A stretch of 64,000 nt of DNA. Origin: Streptomyces sp. NBC_01235 (GTDB taxonomy: Bacteria; Actinomycetota; Actinomycetes; Streptomycetales; Streptomycetaceae). The stretch lies in NCBI RefSeq assembly GCF_035989285.1, contig NZ_CP108513.1:2046001-2110000 (forward strand), given 5' to 3'. A program made the translations under genes and the position numbers. Under the pieces are notes generated by a model. It had not been told where the DNA came from. It was given only the letters and a program-made list of their open reading frames with translations, and searched no databases. Shown in pieces: positions 17,641-26,804 of the stretch; within the stretch, counting starts at the first letter, position 1; every line of letters begins with the position of its first letter.

Positions 17641-18294
17641 CTACTCGGCTGCTGCCGCCACGGTCTCCGCTTCGGCCCCCTGCGAAGCACCCTGCGCCTT
17701 CTTCGCCTTGCGCTTGACGATGAGGAACGACGCCAGACCGATCAGCGCCGCCACCACGAGCCCCAGGTACGAGAACTTCTTCAGCCAGGACTCCGCGACG
17801 ACGCCCACGTAGTAGATGACCGCCGTCGTGCCGCCGGCCCAGGCGATGCCGCCGAGGACGTTGGCGGTGAGGAACTTCCAGTAGGGCATGTGCAGGACGC
17901 CCGCGAGCGGGCCGGCGAAGATGCGCAGGAGAGCGATGAAGCGGCCGAAGAAGACGGCCCACATGCCCCACTTCTCGAAGGACCGCTCGGCCGTGGCGAT
18001 GTGTCCCTCGCTGAAGTGCTTGGGGAACTTCGCGCCGAGCCAGGCCAGCAGCGGGCGCCCGCCCTTGCGGCCGATGGCGTAGCCGATGGAGTCGCCGATC
18101 ACCGCGCCGGCGGTGGCACACGCGCCGAGGACGACGGGGTTGATACCGCCGTGCTGGGAGGACATCAGCGCGGCCGAGATCAGGATGATCTCGCCGGGCA
18201 GGGGAATGCCGAGGCTCTCGAGTCCGATGACGAGGCCGACCACGGCGTAGACGGCGGCCGCGGGCACCGAGTCGAGCCATTCCTGCACGTGCAC
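17641..18294 (-). CDS. DedA-family membrane protein
   Basis: A 217-aa protein starting at GTG 18294 with GGAGGAA upstream. SNARE-associated/DedA motifs are clear: ESLGIPLPGE (~residues 26-35) and GRFIALLRIFAGPLAGVLHM (~116-135). Four or more membrane segments, then a Lys/Ala-rich cytosolic tail. DedA proteins are implicated in undecaprenyl-phosphate or lipid flipping and membrane homeostasis. Monocistronic. Confidence 0.9.
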   Translation of the reverse strand: MHVQEWLDSVPAAAVYAVVGLVIGLESLGIPLPGEIILISAALMSSQHGGINPVVLGACATAGAVIGDSIGYAIGRKGGRPLLAWLGAKFPKHFSEGHIATAERSFEKWGMWAVFFGRFIALLRIFAGPLAGVLHMPYWKFLTANVLGGIAWAGGTTAVIYYVGVVAESWLKKFSYLGLVVAALIGLASFLIVKRKAKKAQGASQGAEAETVAAAAE

Positions 18295-18497
18295 CGCGGG
18301 TTCCTCCCGTTTGACGTCGCTTGGCAGCCTTGCGTACCCGGGAAGCCTACCGGGTCGGCCGGGCCCGGTAGGTCCCGTGGTGTAGCGCGCTACACCACGG
18401 ATCCGGGGGTGCGGTCCCTCGTGACGGCGGCGCGGCCACGTGATCGTGGTGAGGGAAGAACCCGCCCGTTCAAGACCGTTCCCGAAGGGACCCCTCC

Positions 18498-18896
18498 ATG
18501 GCCGTGAACCGCCGACGCGGACGCCGTACTGCCGTCATCGCCACCGCCGCGGCAGCCTTGGCGCTGACCGCGGGCCTCCTCACCGGCTGCGAGTTCGACG
18601 ACTCGATCGACTGCCTGTCGAGCGCCGACGACATCACGGACAGCATCACGGCGATACACGAGGCCGGCGCCGACGTGATCGAGGACCCCACGAAGACCGA
18701 GGACTCCATCGGCACCATCGAGAAGAACCTCGACGAGATCGACGACGAGTCGGACGACAGCAAGGTCGACAAGGCGGTCGACAAGCTCAACCAGGCCATC
18801 GAGGACTACAACCAGGACGTCCTCGACGGCGACAAACCGGACTCCGGCGAGATCGACAGGGCGGCGGCCGAGCTGAAGGACGTCTGCACGTCGTGA
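18498..18896 (+). CDS. Small secreted lipoprotein, acidic
   Basis: A 132-aa protein with an Arg-rich start (MAVNRRRGRRTAV), a hydrophobic core and the lipobox LTGC (Cys ~residue 31), so it is exported and lipid-anchored. The mature part is acidic and helical, with two further Cys (CLSS, and CTS at the end) that may form a disulphide. No family recognised. A strong terminator follows at 18914. Confidence 0.75.
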   Translation: MAVNRRRGRRTAVIATAAAALALTAGLLTGCEFDDSIDCLSSADDITDSITAIHEAGADVIEDPTKTEDSIGTIEKNLDEIDDESDDSKVDKAVDKLNQAIEDYNQDVLDGDKPDSGEIDRAAAELKDVCTS

Positions 18897-18913
18897 CCTG
18901 GCGGTCGCAACGT

Positions 18914-18950
18914 GAAGGAGGGGCCGCTCCCCTCGGGCGGCCCCTCCTTC
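18914..18950. terminator. Strong bidirectional-type terminator hairpin
   Basis: GAAGGAGGGGCCGC (18914-18927) pairs perfectly with GCGGCCCCTCCTTC (18937-18950). It lies between the convergent lipoprotein gene and the ricin-domain gene and can serve both. Confidence 0.85.
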
Positions 18951-18960
18951 GGTCTGTTGC

Positions 18961-20838
18961 TCACTGACCGAGGGACCCGGTCACGTTCGCGACGACCTCG
19001 CCGAGTACGCCGGGTACCCCGGCCGGGGCCGGGACGGTGTCGAGGAGGGTGGCGGGGGCCGCCGGTCCGGCCGGGTCGGCCGAGGACCCACAGCAGTCCA
19101 CCTGCACGGCCTTCGTCCCGAACTCCGGCGCGGCCGGGGCGGGTTCGGCCGGAGCCGGCGCCGTGCCGGGGGCGAGGGACGGGGCACCGGTCGGTGCCGG
19201 GAGGTCAGGGGCGCCCGGGCTCCCCGGACCGGGCGGCCGCGTCGTCTTCCGCACCTCCGGACCGGGTGCCCCGGCCGTCGCGGCGGCCGTGTCGAACACC
19301 CACCGCTGCCCGGCGGACCCGTCGCGCTCGGCGACGACGGCCTTCATCGGCCCACCGGCGCCTCGGGCGACGACCAGCTCGCCGTCCCGGCGCAGCAGGA
19401 GTTCGCCGCGGACGGTCAGGTCGAAGAACGCCTCGCCGGAGTGGACCAGGCACGCGGCCAGGGCGGTCGTGCGGTGGCCGGGGTCGGCGGTCAGGCAGAG
19501 CGTCGGGGCGGCGGCGCTGCGCAGCAGTCCGTCGTCCTGGTACGACCACTGCTGGGACGCGGCCGACGAGCACGCCGCCAGGACGATCGGCGCTCCGGCC
19601 TCGGTCCGGCCGCCGGCGGCGTCGAGGCAGAGCCCCGCGTCCGGGCCGCGCAGCCTGCCGTGACCGGACTCTGCGCGCCGGGAGGCGGAGGCGGCCGACG
19701 GAGATCCGGCGGGCGGGGGGTCGTCGGAGCCGCCCGGGACGCCTCGCCCGTCGGCGGCCGGGGTGTTGGTCCCGCCGGCCGGCGCGCCCCAGGTGGCGCG
19801 GGGGGCGGGGACACCGTTGTCGTCGGACCAGCCCTTGGCCACGAAAACGGTCGCGACCAGCGCGAGGGAGGTCAGCCCCACGCCGACGAGCAGGGCCTTG
19901 GGCCGCCTGCCCGGCAGGTCGAGCAGCCCCGCCGAGGTGGTGCGGTGCCGGCCCGCGCCGGCGAGCGGACGCACCCCGACGGGCCGGGCCGGCGCATCGG
20001 CCGAGGTGGCGCGTCCGGGGCGTGAGTCGAGATAGCGGCGGGCGCCCCAGCCGAGCACGGTCTCGGCGAGCAGCACGTCCAGTCCGCCGTCGAAATGGCT
20101 GAGCTGTTCGGCGGCGTGCCGGCAGAAGCGGCAGTGCGCGAGATGCGCCCGGACATCGGGCAGCAGGGTTCCGCCGCGGCGCAGGGGAACGTCGAGGAGA
20201 CGGTTGTAGAAACGGCATTCGCTCGTCGGCGCGAGTTCCCGGTGGGCGCGTACACAGCCCGCCCGGAATTGTTCCCGCGCCTGTTCCAGGACGGCCTCAG
20301 CGGTGACATCGTCCACGCCCGACAGACCGGCTGGTACGGATATGGGTTCCGCCTCCACCTCCGTATGCCACAACAGGCATTGGGAGGCGGCCGGGAGCGA
20401 CCGGAAAGCGCGCTCGGCGATCTGCCGCCTTTCGGACGTCACCGGCCGCGCCGCACGCAGTCCACGGCCTCCGACGGTTTTCCGCAGTTCCGGCAGAACG
20501 GCGGAAACCCCGTCGGCGCCGGCCCATTCCCGGACCGTCTCCCGTACGGCGACGAGGAGTTGGGGACGCAGGGCGCCCCCGGCGCGCCCTCCCGCCAGCC
20601 GGACGAGCACCTCGTGGAACGCGGCGGCGGCCACGAGCCGCCCCGTGTCCTCGGTGCCGGCCAGGCAGACGGTCGCGTAGTCGTGGGCCGCCCGCCAGTG
20701 GCGGGCGAACAGCAGGGCGACCGCGCGGGCACGCCCGTCGGCGTCGGCCAGCCGGGCGGCGAGTTGGGGGTCGGAATCCCCCGGGGGCCGGCCGGGGCGG
20801 GGCGGGTAGGGCGGGCGTGGGGGGGTCGGGGATTGCAC
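18961..20838 (-). CDS. Membrane protein with zinc-finger-like and ricin B lectin domains
   Basis: About 625 aa from GTG 20838 (GGAAGGAAA upstream). The N-terminal ~200 residues are helical and look like a degenerate ECF-sigma/anti-sigma module; an HCRFCRHAAEQL motif resembles the zinc finger of anti-sigma factors. One membrane segment (ALLVGVGLTSLALVATVFVA) follows, then a Pro/Ala/Ser linker and an extracellular RICIN repeat (AGLCLDAAGGRTEAG ... QQWSY; QRWVF), ending in a Pro-rich tail. Streptomyces has several such RICIN-tailed proteins. Ligand and role unknown; a cell-surface sensor is one guess. Confidence 0.75.
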   Translation of the reverse strand: MQSPTPPRPPYPPRPGRPPGDSDPQLAARLADADGRARAVALLFARHWRAAHDYATVCLAGTEDTGRLVAAAAFHEVLVRLAGGRAGGALRPQLLVAVRETVREWAGADGVSAVLPELRKTVGGRGLRAARPVTSERRQIAERAFRSLPAASQCLLWHTEVEAEPISVPAGLSGVDDVTAEAVLEQAREQFRAGCVRAHRELAPTSECRFYNRLLDVPLRRGGTLLPDVRAHLAHCRFCRHAAEQLSHFDGGLDVLLAETVLGWGARRYLDSRPGRATSADAPARPVGVRPLAGAGRHRTTSAGLLDLPGRRPKALLVGVGLTSLALVATVFVAKGWSDDNGVPAPRATWGAPAGGTNTPAADGRGVPGGSDDPPPAGSPSAASASRRAESGHGRLRGPDAGLCLDAAGGRTEAGAPIVLAACSSAASQQWSYQDDGLLRSAAAPTLCLTADPGHRTTALAACLVHSGEAFFDLTVRGELLLRRDGELVVARGAGGPMKAVVAERDGSAGQRWVFDTAAATAGAPGPEVRKTTRPPGPGSPGAPDLPAPTGAPSLAPGTAPAPAEPAPAAPEFGTKAVQVDCCGSSADPAGPAAPATLLDTVPAPAGVPGVLGEVVANVTGSLGQ

Positions 20839-21008
20839 GGAACCATTTCCTTCCAAGCCGACGAACGGCACGGAAAACACGTCGTCGGAAAGCAGGTGCC
20901 TGATTGGTGCGTACCTTTGGCCTGACCGGACATGTTGCCCTGATCCGACCCATCCGTAAGGGGAGGCTCACCTTCGCACACGCGCCTCACAGGAAACAAG
21001 GAGTCCGA

Positions 21009-21203
21009 GTGACCCAAGTTCAAAGCGCGCAAATTTCAGATAAGTTACCGGCGGTATCCGCACCCGTATTCGAAAGACACCCGGAGGGCGGGACTCAACT
21101 TGTGTACACGGAAAGCCGGATGACGCACGGAATCTCCAACTTCCGGCCCCCGCACGGCCGGCCGCTCCGGCGCAGGTGCGGCACACAGGAATCTCAGATG
21201 TGA
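21009..21203 (+). CDS. Possible small protein (64 aa), unrecognised
   Basis: GTG at 21009 lies 5 nt after AAGGAG. The frame runs 64 aa without resemblance to any family I know. The region has lower GC than neighbouring genes, so codon-bias support is weak. It sits in the 400-bp gap between the divergent ricin-domain gene and galU and could be a leader peptide, a relic or a spurious frame. Nothing else is evident in the gap. Confidence 0.3.
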   Translation: MTQVQSAQISDKLPAVSAPVFERHPEGGTQLVYTESRMTHGISNFRPPHGRPLRRRCGTQESQM

Positions 21204-21244
21204 CTCTCGGTGTACTCCCATCCCGGTGGGCCAGCATGATCCGC

Positions 21245-22174
21245 ATGAGCGCCCCCCACTCCGCACCCCGTGTGCGCAAAGCAGTCGTCCCGGCCGCCGG
21301 CCTCGGCACCCGTTTCCTGCCGGCCACCAAGGCGACCCCGAAGGAGATGCTGCCGGTCGTCGACAAGCCGGCCATCCAGTACGTCGTGGAGGAGGCGGCC
21401 GCCGCCGGTCTGGACGACGTGCTGATGGTCACCGGCCGGCACAAGCGGGCCATCGAGGACCACTTCGACCACGCCTTCGAACTGGAGCAGGCGCTCGCCG
21501 CCAAGGGCGACACCGTGCGACTGGACGCGGTGCGCGACCCGGCCCGGCTCGCCGACATCCACCACATCCGCCAGGGCGACCCGCTCGGCCTCGGCCACGC
21601 GGTGCTGTGCGCCCGCAACCACGTGGGCGACCAGCCGTTCGCCGTGCTCCTCGGCGACGACCTCATCGACCCGCGCGAGACCCTGCTCAGCAGGATGCTC
21701 GAAGTCCGCGAGCGGTATGCCGGCAGCGTGGTCGCCCTGATGGAGGTCCCGCCGGAGCAGGTCCACCTCTACGGCTGCGCGGCCGTGGAGCGGTCCGGCG
21801 AGGACGGAGTCGTGCGGGTCACCGGCCTGGTGGAGAAGCCCGCACGGGAGGACGCGCCGAGCCGGTACGCGGTCATCGGCCGCTACGTCCTCGACCCGGC
21901 CGTCTTCGACGTCCTGGAGCGCACCGAGCCGGGCCGCGGCGGCGAGATCCAGCTCACCGACGCGCTCCAGGAGCTCGCCGCGGGCGGCACGGTGCACGGC
22001 GTGATCTTCTCCGGCCGCCGCTACGACACCGGCGACAAGGCCGACTACCTGCGCACGGTCGTTCGCCTGGCCTGCGACCGCCCCGACCTGGGACCGGAGT
22101 TCGTGGCCTGGCTCAGGGAATTCGTGGCGGGCCTGGAGGACGGCGAAACGCGGCGGGAGCGGTCGGCGGCCTGA
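21245..22174 (+). CDS. galU: UTP-glucose-1-phosphate uridylyltransferase
   Basis: About 309 aa from ATG 21245 (ATG 21236 is also possible). The nucleotidyltransferase signature VPAAGLGTRFLPATKATPKE is near the start, then MLPVVDKPAIQYVVEEA, and DPLGLGHAVL, LLGDDLIDP and GRGGEIQLTDAL are GalU-specific. The enzyme makes UDP-glucose for glycans and trehalose. A second galU-like copy is usual in Streptomyces; whether this is the main copy cannot be judged from the window. No operon partners. Confidence 0.93.
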   Translation: MSAPHSAPRVRKAVVPAAGLGTRFLPATKATPKEMLPVVDKPAIQYVVEEAAAAGLDDVLMVTGRHKRAIEDHFDHAFELEQALAAKGDTVRLDAVRDPARLADIHHIRQGDPLGLGHAVLCARNHVGDQPFAVLLGDDLIDPRETLLSRMLEVRERYAGSVVALMEVPPEQVHLYGCAAVERSGEDGVVRVTGLVEKPAREDAPSRYAVIGRYVLDPAVFDVLERTEPGRGGEIQLTDALQELAAGGTVHGVIFSGRRYDTGDKADYLRTVVRLACDRPDLGPEFVAWLREFVAGLEDGETRRERSAA

Positions 22175-22203
22175 CGGCGGCCCGGGCCGACGGCGCCGAC
22201 GCC

Positions 22204-22266
22204 GACGGCAACGACGGCAACGACGGCAACGACGGCAACGACGGCAACGACGGCAACGACGGCACC
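22204..22266. repeat. 9-bp tandem repeat (GACGGCAAC) x6-7
   Basis: Six exact GACGGCAAC units (22204-22257) and a seventh with one change (GACGGCACC). They lie 30 bp after the galU stop and immediately beside the 3' end of the TnpB-related gene. In frame they would encode Asp-Gly-Asn repeats, but no gene uses them. Confidence 0.9.
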
Positions 22267-22275
22267 AAACCGTTC

Positions 22276-22500
22276 CTAAAGACTGAGCGGGAGTGAGTCC
22301 TGTTGCCAGAACCCATGCTCAGCCGAACGCCCCGAACGGTGTTGGGCGTTCTGGTTGCCCGCGTTCGCTCCGCGTCCGGGCGGCACGGATCGTGTCCGTG
22401 GTCCGGGAATGCGGGGGCGGGTTCCCTCACGCCCAAGGACGCCCGGTCGGGCCTGGACGGTCCGATGCCCCACCGCATCACTCCGGTGCTGTGGGGGCGG
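22276..22500 (-). ncRNA. Candidate omega-RNA overlapping the tnpB 3' end
   Basis: TnpB guide RNAs are known to arise from the 3' end of tnpB and extend into flanking DNA. Here the 3' ~220 bp can fold (for example CACGGA-N5-TCCGTG at 22384-22400), and the encoded residues look non-conserved. If transcription runs off the element, the guide would be the tandem repeat at 22204-22266. Boundaries are not determined. Confidence 0.3.
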
Positions 22501-24057
22501 TGTCGTCCGTCGCCGGATCGGGTGTCCCTGGGCGCGCCTTCCGATCGCCACGGCGGCAGCGTCGTGGCGAGTGGTCTTACGGGTGGTGCTGGTGAGGGGC
22601 TTCTGCCAGTGCTGGGCGCCCCACTTCGAGGTGTAGGCAGGGTCCACCGCGATGACCGCGATACCCGTGGCGTCGGCCATCGAAGACAATCGGGCGCGGA
22701 GTTTCCCGGTGGGCATGCCGGAGATCAGCTGCCGGAAGCGTTTCCGGCGGCCGTGCTTCTCACGGGTCTTCTCGGCGGCGAAGTCCAGGTCCTCGACGGC
22801 AATCGCCCGCGCGCCGCACGTTCGGGCCCAGTGCAGGAGGCGGGTCAGGGCGTGGCGGACCTGGGCGTCACGGTGCTGCGCGGTGCCGGTCAGGTCGTAG
22901 AAGAAGCGGCGCGGGGCGCCGGTCGGGTTGCCGTTCACGTCCAAGCGCCAGGCAGCGAGGTGATCAGCGTTCATGTCGACGCCGATCACTCCGTGGGCCA
23001 GGGCGGCCTCGATGGGGAGGGTGGGGGTGGGCGGGATCTGCCAGGAGGCGGTCAGGTACCAGCGGTCCCGGCCCATGTCGATGGGGGTCCCCCCGGTCGA
23101 GCGAAGTCGAGAGTGGGGGAGGAGGCGGCAGGCGATCGCCCGGCTGGCTGCGACGCGGTCCGCCCACTCGCCTCCCCGGTGCGCGAACGCGACCCGGCAG
23201 GCCAGGACGTACCGTCCGTGCGGGGCGTTGGCCAGATGCGCGAGCGGCGCGGGGAGTTTGAGGCTCACCTCTCCGTCGGGGCTGACCCGGATCGTCTCGT
23301 TGCCGTACCGCTTGCCGGACTCACCGTCCGCCTGGCAGAACCAGCGCTCGGCCTCCCAGCCCCGGCGCCACTGCGACTCCGTGAGCCCGGCCTCGTCCAG
23401 GTGGTGCCGGGCGCGGGCCAGACGTTTGCCGCCGCGCACCACGTGCACGAGTCCGGCCTCGCGGTCGGCCCGCGCAGCGGCCAGCCGGTCCTGAAGCACC
23501 CGCAGACGCCGGGACTTCGCATGCCACTCCCGCCGCGACCGGTAACCGCCCGGGGCCTGCCTGGTCCCCTTCTGCCCGACCGGCTGGGACAGCCGGTGCT
23601 CGATGGTGCGGACGCCCGCTTCCAGGTTCTGGATGTGCGCCGGCTGGCAGCGGCGGGCCAGCGCCCACTGGTCGTGCGAGGCCTTGGTGATCGCCCCGGC
23701 CCACCGCGACGACGAGAGCGGCGTCAGCTCCCGCTTGCGTCCCGCCCACGTCTCAGCGAAGTGCTCCAGGCCATCCCGGCAGCGCGCCCTGAGATCCCTC
23801 GAGGCCAGCGACCCCAGATGCGCGCCGACCAGACGCAGCACCTTCTCATCGTCCGGCGCCAGGTGCTTGAGCCGGGTCCGGATGGCCACACCACTCGGAC
23901 CGGACACGACGAACGACGCCGCCACACTCCTCAGCCCGCCCACCCCGTCACCCCCGACCCCACCCGAAGAACCCGTCACCGCATCCAACGAGCAGTTCCG
24001 TAGAAGGTCACACATTCGACGCGAGAACGTCAGTTCCCCCCTTAAAACCGGTGCCAT
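22276..24057 (-). CDS. TnpB-related RNA-guided nuclease-like protein (IS200/IS605 accessory family)
   Basis: About 593 aa; start uncertain (ATG 24057, with others nearby). RuvC motifs are present: I, GVIGVDMNADHLAAW; II, ARAIAVEDLDF; III, TTRHDAAAVAIGRR. The CxxC zinc pair usually found between II and III in TnpB is replaced by AVDPAYTSKWGAQHW. Length exceeds minimal TnpB (~400 aa), with an N-terminal extension of ~200. The last ~75 residues are low complexity and probably cover an RNA-coding 3' end. No tnpA transposase lies nearby, so this is an orphan copy, perhaps domesticated or mobilised in trans. Its insertion follows a 9-bp tandem repeat. Confidence 0.8.
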   Translation of the reverse strand: MAPVLRGELTFSRRMCDLLRNCSLDAVTGSSGGVGGDGVGGLRSVAASFVVSGPSGVAIRTRLKHLAPDDEKVLRLVGAHLGSLASRDLRARCRDGLEHFAETWAGRKRELTPLSSSRWAGAITKASHDQWALARRCQPAHIQNLEAGVRTIEHRLSQPVGQKGTRQAPGGYRSRREWHAKSRRLRVLQDRLAAARADREAGLVHVVRGGKRLARARHHLDEAGLTESQWRRGWEAERWFCQADGESGKRYGNETIRVSPDGEVSLKLPAPLAHLANAPHGRYVLACRVAFAHRGGEWADRVAASRAIACRLLPHSRLRSTGGTPIDMGRDRWYLTASWQIPPTPTLPIEAALAHGVIGVDMNADHLAAWRLDVNGNPTGAPRRFFYDLTGTAQHRDAQVRHALTRLLHWARTCGARAIAVEDLDFAAEKTREKHGRRKRFRQLISGMPTGKLRARLSSMADATGIAVIAVDPAYTSKWGAQHWQKPLTSTTRKTTRHDAAAVAIGRRAQGHPIRRRTTPPPQHRSDAVGHRTVQARPGVLGREGTRPRIPGPRTRSVPPGRGANAGNQNAQHRSGRSAEHGFWQQDSLPLSL

Positions 24058-24201
24058 GGCCGAGGCACGCGACACGACACCGACCACCGGCACTCACTCC
24101 CACTCACCAGAACACCCCTGAACACACTCCAGCGACAGCAGCTCCAAACCCCCGGTGACGGCGCACCGTGGCCTGGGCCGTCGTACGCGTGCGAACGCCG
24201 C

Positions 24202-24654
24202 TCAGCCGTGGGGACGCAGGGTCCAGATCACGGTCATCTCCCCGGTGACGGCCCCGTCCGCGCGGCGGATCTCGATCGCGACCGGGAACTCGGGGCGCTC
24301 CCCCGCGTCCAACTGCGCGACGACCTCGGCGGCCGGGCGGCCCAGGGTGGCGGTGGCGGTGACCGCGCCCATGGCCAGCTTCCGGTAGGCGATCTCGGCG
24401 CCGACGGCGAGCGGCACGGCCCGGGAGAGCTGGTCACCGAACGCGGCGAGGACGATCGCGCCGCTGGCGGACTCGCCGAGCGTGAACATCGCCCCGGCGT
24501 GCGGCCCGCCCACGTGGTTGTGGAACTCGCTCTGGTCCGGCAGGGCGACCACGGCCTTCTCAGGACCGGCCTCCAGGAACTCGAGGTTCAGGGTCCGGGC
24601 CATGGGCACCGTGGCGGCGAGCATCTCGCCGATGGACATCTGGTCTGCGCTCAT
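24202..24654 (-). CDS. PaaI-like hotdog thioesterase (DUF4442 type)
   Basis: A 150-aa protein from ATG 24654. The hotdog pattern includes NHVGGPHAGAMFTLGESASG (~residues 46-65), where thioesterases have 'N..g..hggal..l.e.a', and a strand-rich C-terminal half ending in VTGEMTVIWTL. Substrate unknown. Divergent from the membrane-anchored protein gene at 24726 with 71 bp between. Confidence 0.8.
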   Translation of the reverse strand: MSADQMSIGEMLAATVPMARTLNLEFLEAGPEKAVVALPDQSEFHNHVGGPHAGAMFTLGESASGAIVLAAFGDQLSRAVPLAVGAEIAYRKLAMGAVTATATLGRPAAEVVAQLDAGERPEFPVAIEIRRADGAVTGEMTVIWTLRPHG

Positions 24655-24725
24655 GGCCGGGATGTTACCTGTGAGTAGCTTCGGCTGGCCAGACGGGTGT
24701 GATGATCGCCGTATGCTTGCCGCCC

Positions 24726-25676
24726 ATGTGGCCAGGAGAGCAACCGCCGACGGGCGGCCCGAACCCGCGGGCGCAGCAGCCCAACCCGTACCAGCAGCCC
24801 GGCTATCACCAGCCCGGCCCCTACGGACAGCAACCGGCCGCTCCCTGGAACGTCCCGACCGTGACCGCGCCGCCCGCACCCGGCGGGGGCGGCGGCGGTG
24901 GTCGGCGCACCCGAGTGGTGGCGATCGCCGCGGCCTCCGCCGTGGTGGTGGCCGCCGCGGTGACCGGCGCCGTGCTCCTGGGCCGCGGGGACGACGAGGC
25001 CGCCCCCGGTCCCGCCCGCTCCTCCGCCTCCGCCCCGGCGTCCACGGCCTCCGACCCACGCGGCACCGAGACCCAGCGGCCGACGGTCGCCGGCTGGAAG
25101 GTCGTCGTGAACCCCGGCCGGGGCGTCGCCTTCGACGTACCGGCCGACTGGTCGCTGAAGTCGACCGGCTGGGTGTCCTACGTCGCGGAGGACGACGACC
25201 CCAAGGACACGCCCCTGGTCGCCATGAAGGCGCCCGCGCTCCTCGAGGAGCAGTGGTGCGCGTCCGACGACGACCGGGACGGCAAGGACGACTACACGCC
25301 CCTGGCGAGCGCGGGCTCCCGGGGCAACAACGGCGCGAAGAGCACCGAGGAGATCGCCGGGGCCGACTCGGCCGCGTGGGTCTACGGCGCCTACACCCAG
25401 CCCGACCACACCAAGGTCAGCACCGGCCCGGTGACGTCCTTCACGACCGCCTCGGGACTCACCGGCTCCGTCGCCACCTCGCAGTCCTCCGGCGTCGAGA
25501 AGAAGGGCAAGTGCGACTACGACGGCAAGGCCACGACGTTCGCCTTCAAGACGCCCGACGGCGACCTCGCGTCATGGTCGTTCGTCGGCGTCAAGGGGGT
25601 CGCGGACGAGGTCCCGGACGCCACGATCCGGAAGATCTTGGACACAGTGCGCCTGTTCCAGCCGTCCGAATCCTGA
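24726..25676 (+). CDS. Membrane-anchored protein, Gly/Pro/Gln-rich N-terminus, paralogue 1
   Basis: A 316-aa protein from ATG 24726. The N-terminal ~60 residues are Pro/Gln/Tyr-rich (NPYQQPGYHQPGPYGQQP), followed by one membrane segment (VVAIAAASAVVVAAAVTGAVLL), an Ala/Ser linker and a ~220-aa extracellular domain with GWKVVVNPGRGVAFDVPADW and two Cys. It is strongly similar along its length to the next gene, so the pair is a tandem duplication. Function unknown; the extracellular domain may bind a cell-wall or substrate ligand. No clear Shine-Dalgarno; possibly leaderless. Confidence 0.8.
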   Translation: MWPGEQPPTGGPNPRAQQPNPYQQPGYHQPGPYGQQPAAPWNVPTVTAPPAPGGGGGGGRRTRVVAIAAASAVVVAAAVTGAVLLGRGDDEAAPGPARSSASAPASTASDPRGTETQRPTVAGWKVVVNPGRGVAFDVPADWSLKSTGWVSYVAEDDDPKDTPLVAMKAPALLEEQWCASDDDRDGKDDYTPLASAGSRGNNGAKSTEEIAGADSAAWVYGAYTQPDHTKVSTGPVTSFTTASGLTGSVATSQSSGVEKKGKCDYDGKATTFAFKTPDGDLASWSFVGVKGVADEVPDATIRKILDTVRLFQPSES

Positions 25677-25742
25677 TTCGGTACGTCCCTGACAAGGGGC
25701 GGTGACCCAATCGTGTCCCCGGCGGCACTAGGGTTTCTGGCC

Positions 25743-26804
25743 ATGTGGCCAGGACAGCAGCCGCCCGGGGGAGAGCAGAACCCGCAGGCGCAGAACAATC
25801 CGTACCAGCAGCCGGGATACCAGCAGCCGAATCCGTATCAGCAGCCCGGCTACCAGCAGCAGCCCAACCCCTATGCGCAGCAACCCGCGCAGCCGCCTAC
25901 GCAGCCTCCGCAGTGGGGCACCCCGTCGCCCGCGGGCGCGCCCACGCCCCCGCCCGGCGGGGGCGGCGGCAGCGGAAACGGGGGCAACCGGACGAAGCTG
26001 ATCGCGATCGTCGCGGCCGCGGCCGTCGTCGTGGCCGCCGGTGTCACCGGATTCCTGGTGCTGGGCGGCGACGATGACGACCCGGTCGACGTGAGCAAGG
26101 GCAGCGCGAGCCCCACGGCCTCGGTGTCCGCCTCGGCGTCCGCGTCCTCCTCGTCCGGCACGGACGACAACCCGCGCAGCAACGAGACCGAGAAGCCGAC
26201 CGTCGCCGGCTGGAAGGTCGTGGTGAACCCCAAGTGGGGCATCGCCTTCGACGTGCCGGCCGACTGGGAGGTCCAGTCGCCGGGGCTCAGCCAGGGCTTC
26301 GAGTGGGAGGACAAGAAGCAGTCCGACGGCTACGACCAGATCCTGCAGTCGGGCACGGCCGAGTACAAGTCGAAGTGGTGCTCCACGGACTCCGACAAGG
26401 ACGGCAAGACCGACGACACCGCGCTCGCCATGGTCGGCACCAAGGGCGCCGAAGGGGCCAAGACCACCGACGAGATCGCGATCAACACGCCCGCCTGGTG
26501 GGTCTTCGGCGGATACACCGAGCCGGACAAGAAGAGCATCACGTTCGACAAGAAGGCCACCGCCTTCACCACCGCCTCCGGCATCAAGGGCAGTTACGCC
26601 TGGGCACAGTCGACGAACACGCCCCAGAAGGGCAAGTGCGACAGCGACGGCAAGGCGATCACGTTCGGCTTCAAGAACTCCAACGGCGACTACGTGTCCT
26701 GGAACCTGTACGGGGCCAAGGGCGTGAAGGACGAACTCCCGAAGGCCACGATCATGCAGATCCTCAGCACCGTACGGCTGCACGGGACACCGACGCAGAG
26801 TTAG
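25743..26804 (+). CDS. Membrane-anchored protein, paralogue 2 of tandem pair
   Basis: A 353-aa paralogue of the preceding gene: MWPGQQPPGG start, a longer Pro/Gln-rich region (several NPYQQPGY units), one membrane segment (LIAIVAAAAVVVAAGVTGFLVL), a Ser-rich linker, then the same extracellular domain (GWKVVVNPKWGIAFDVPADW; CDSDGKAITFGFKNSNGD). TAGGGT (25729-25734) lies 9 nt before the ATG with no Shine-Dalgarno, which suggests a leaderless mRNA. The duplication suggests two versions of one surface function. Confidence 0.8.
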   Translation: MWPGQQPPGGEQNPQAQNNPYQQPGYQQPNPYQQPGYQQQPNPYAQQPAQPPTQPPQWGTPSPAGAPTPPPGGGGGSGNGGNRTKLIAIVAAAAVVVAAGVTGFLVLGGDDDDPVDVSKGSASPTASVSASASASSSSGTDDNPRSNETEKPTVAGWKVVVNPKWGIAFDVPADWEVQSPGLSQGFEWEDKKQSDGYDQILQSGTAEYKSKWCSTDSDKDGKTDDTALAMVGTKGAEGAKTTDEIAINTPAWWVFGGYTEPDKKSITFDKKATAFTTASGIKGSYAWAQSTNTPQKGKCDSDGKAITFGFKNSNGDYVSWNLYGAKGVKDELPKATIMQILSTVRLHGTPTQS

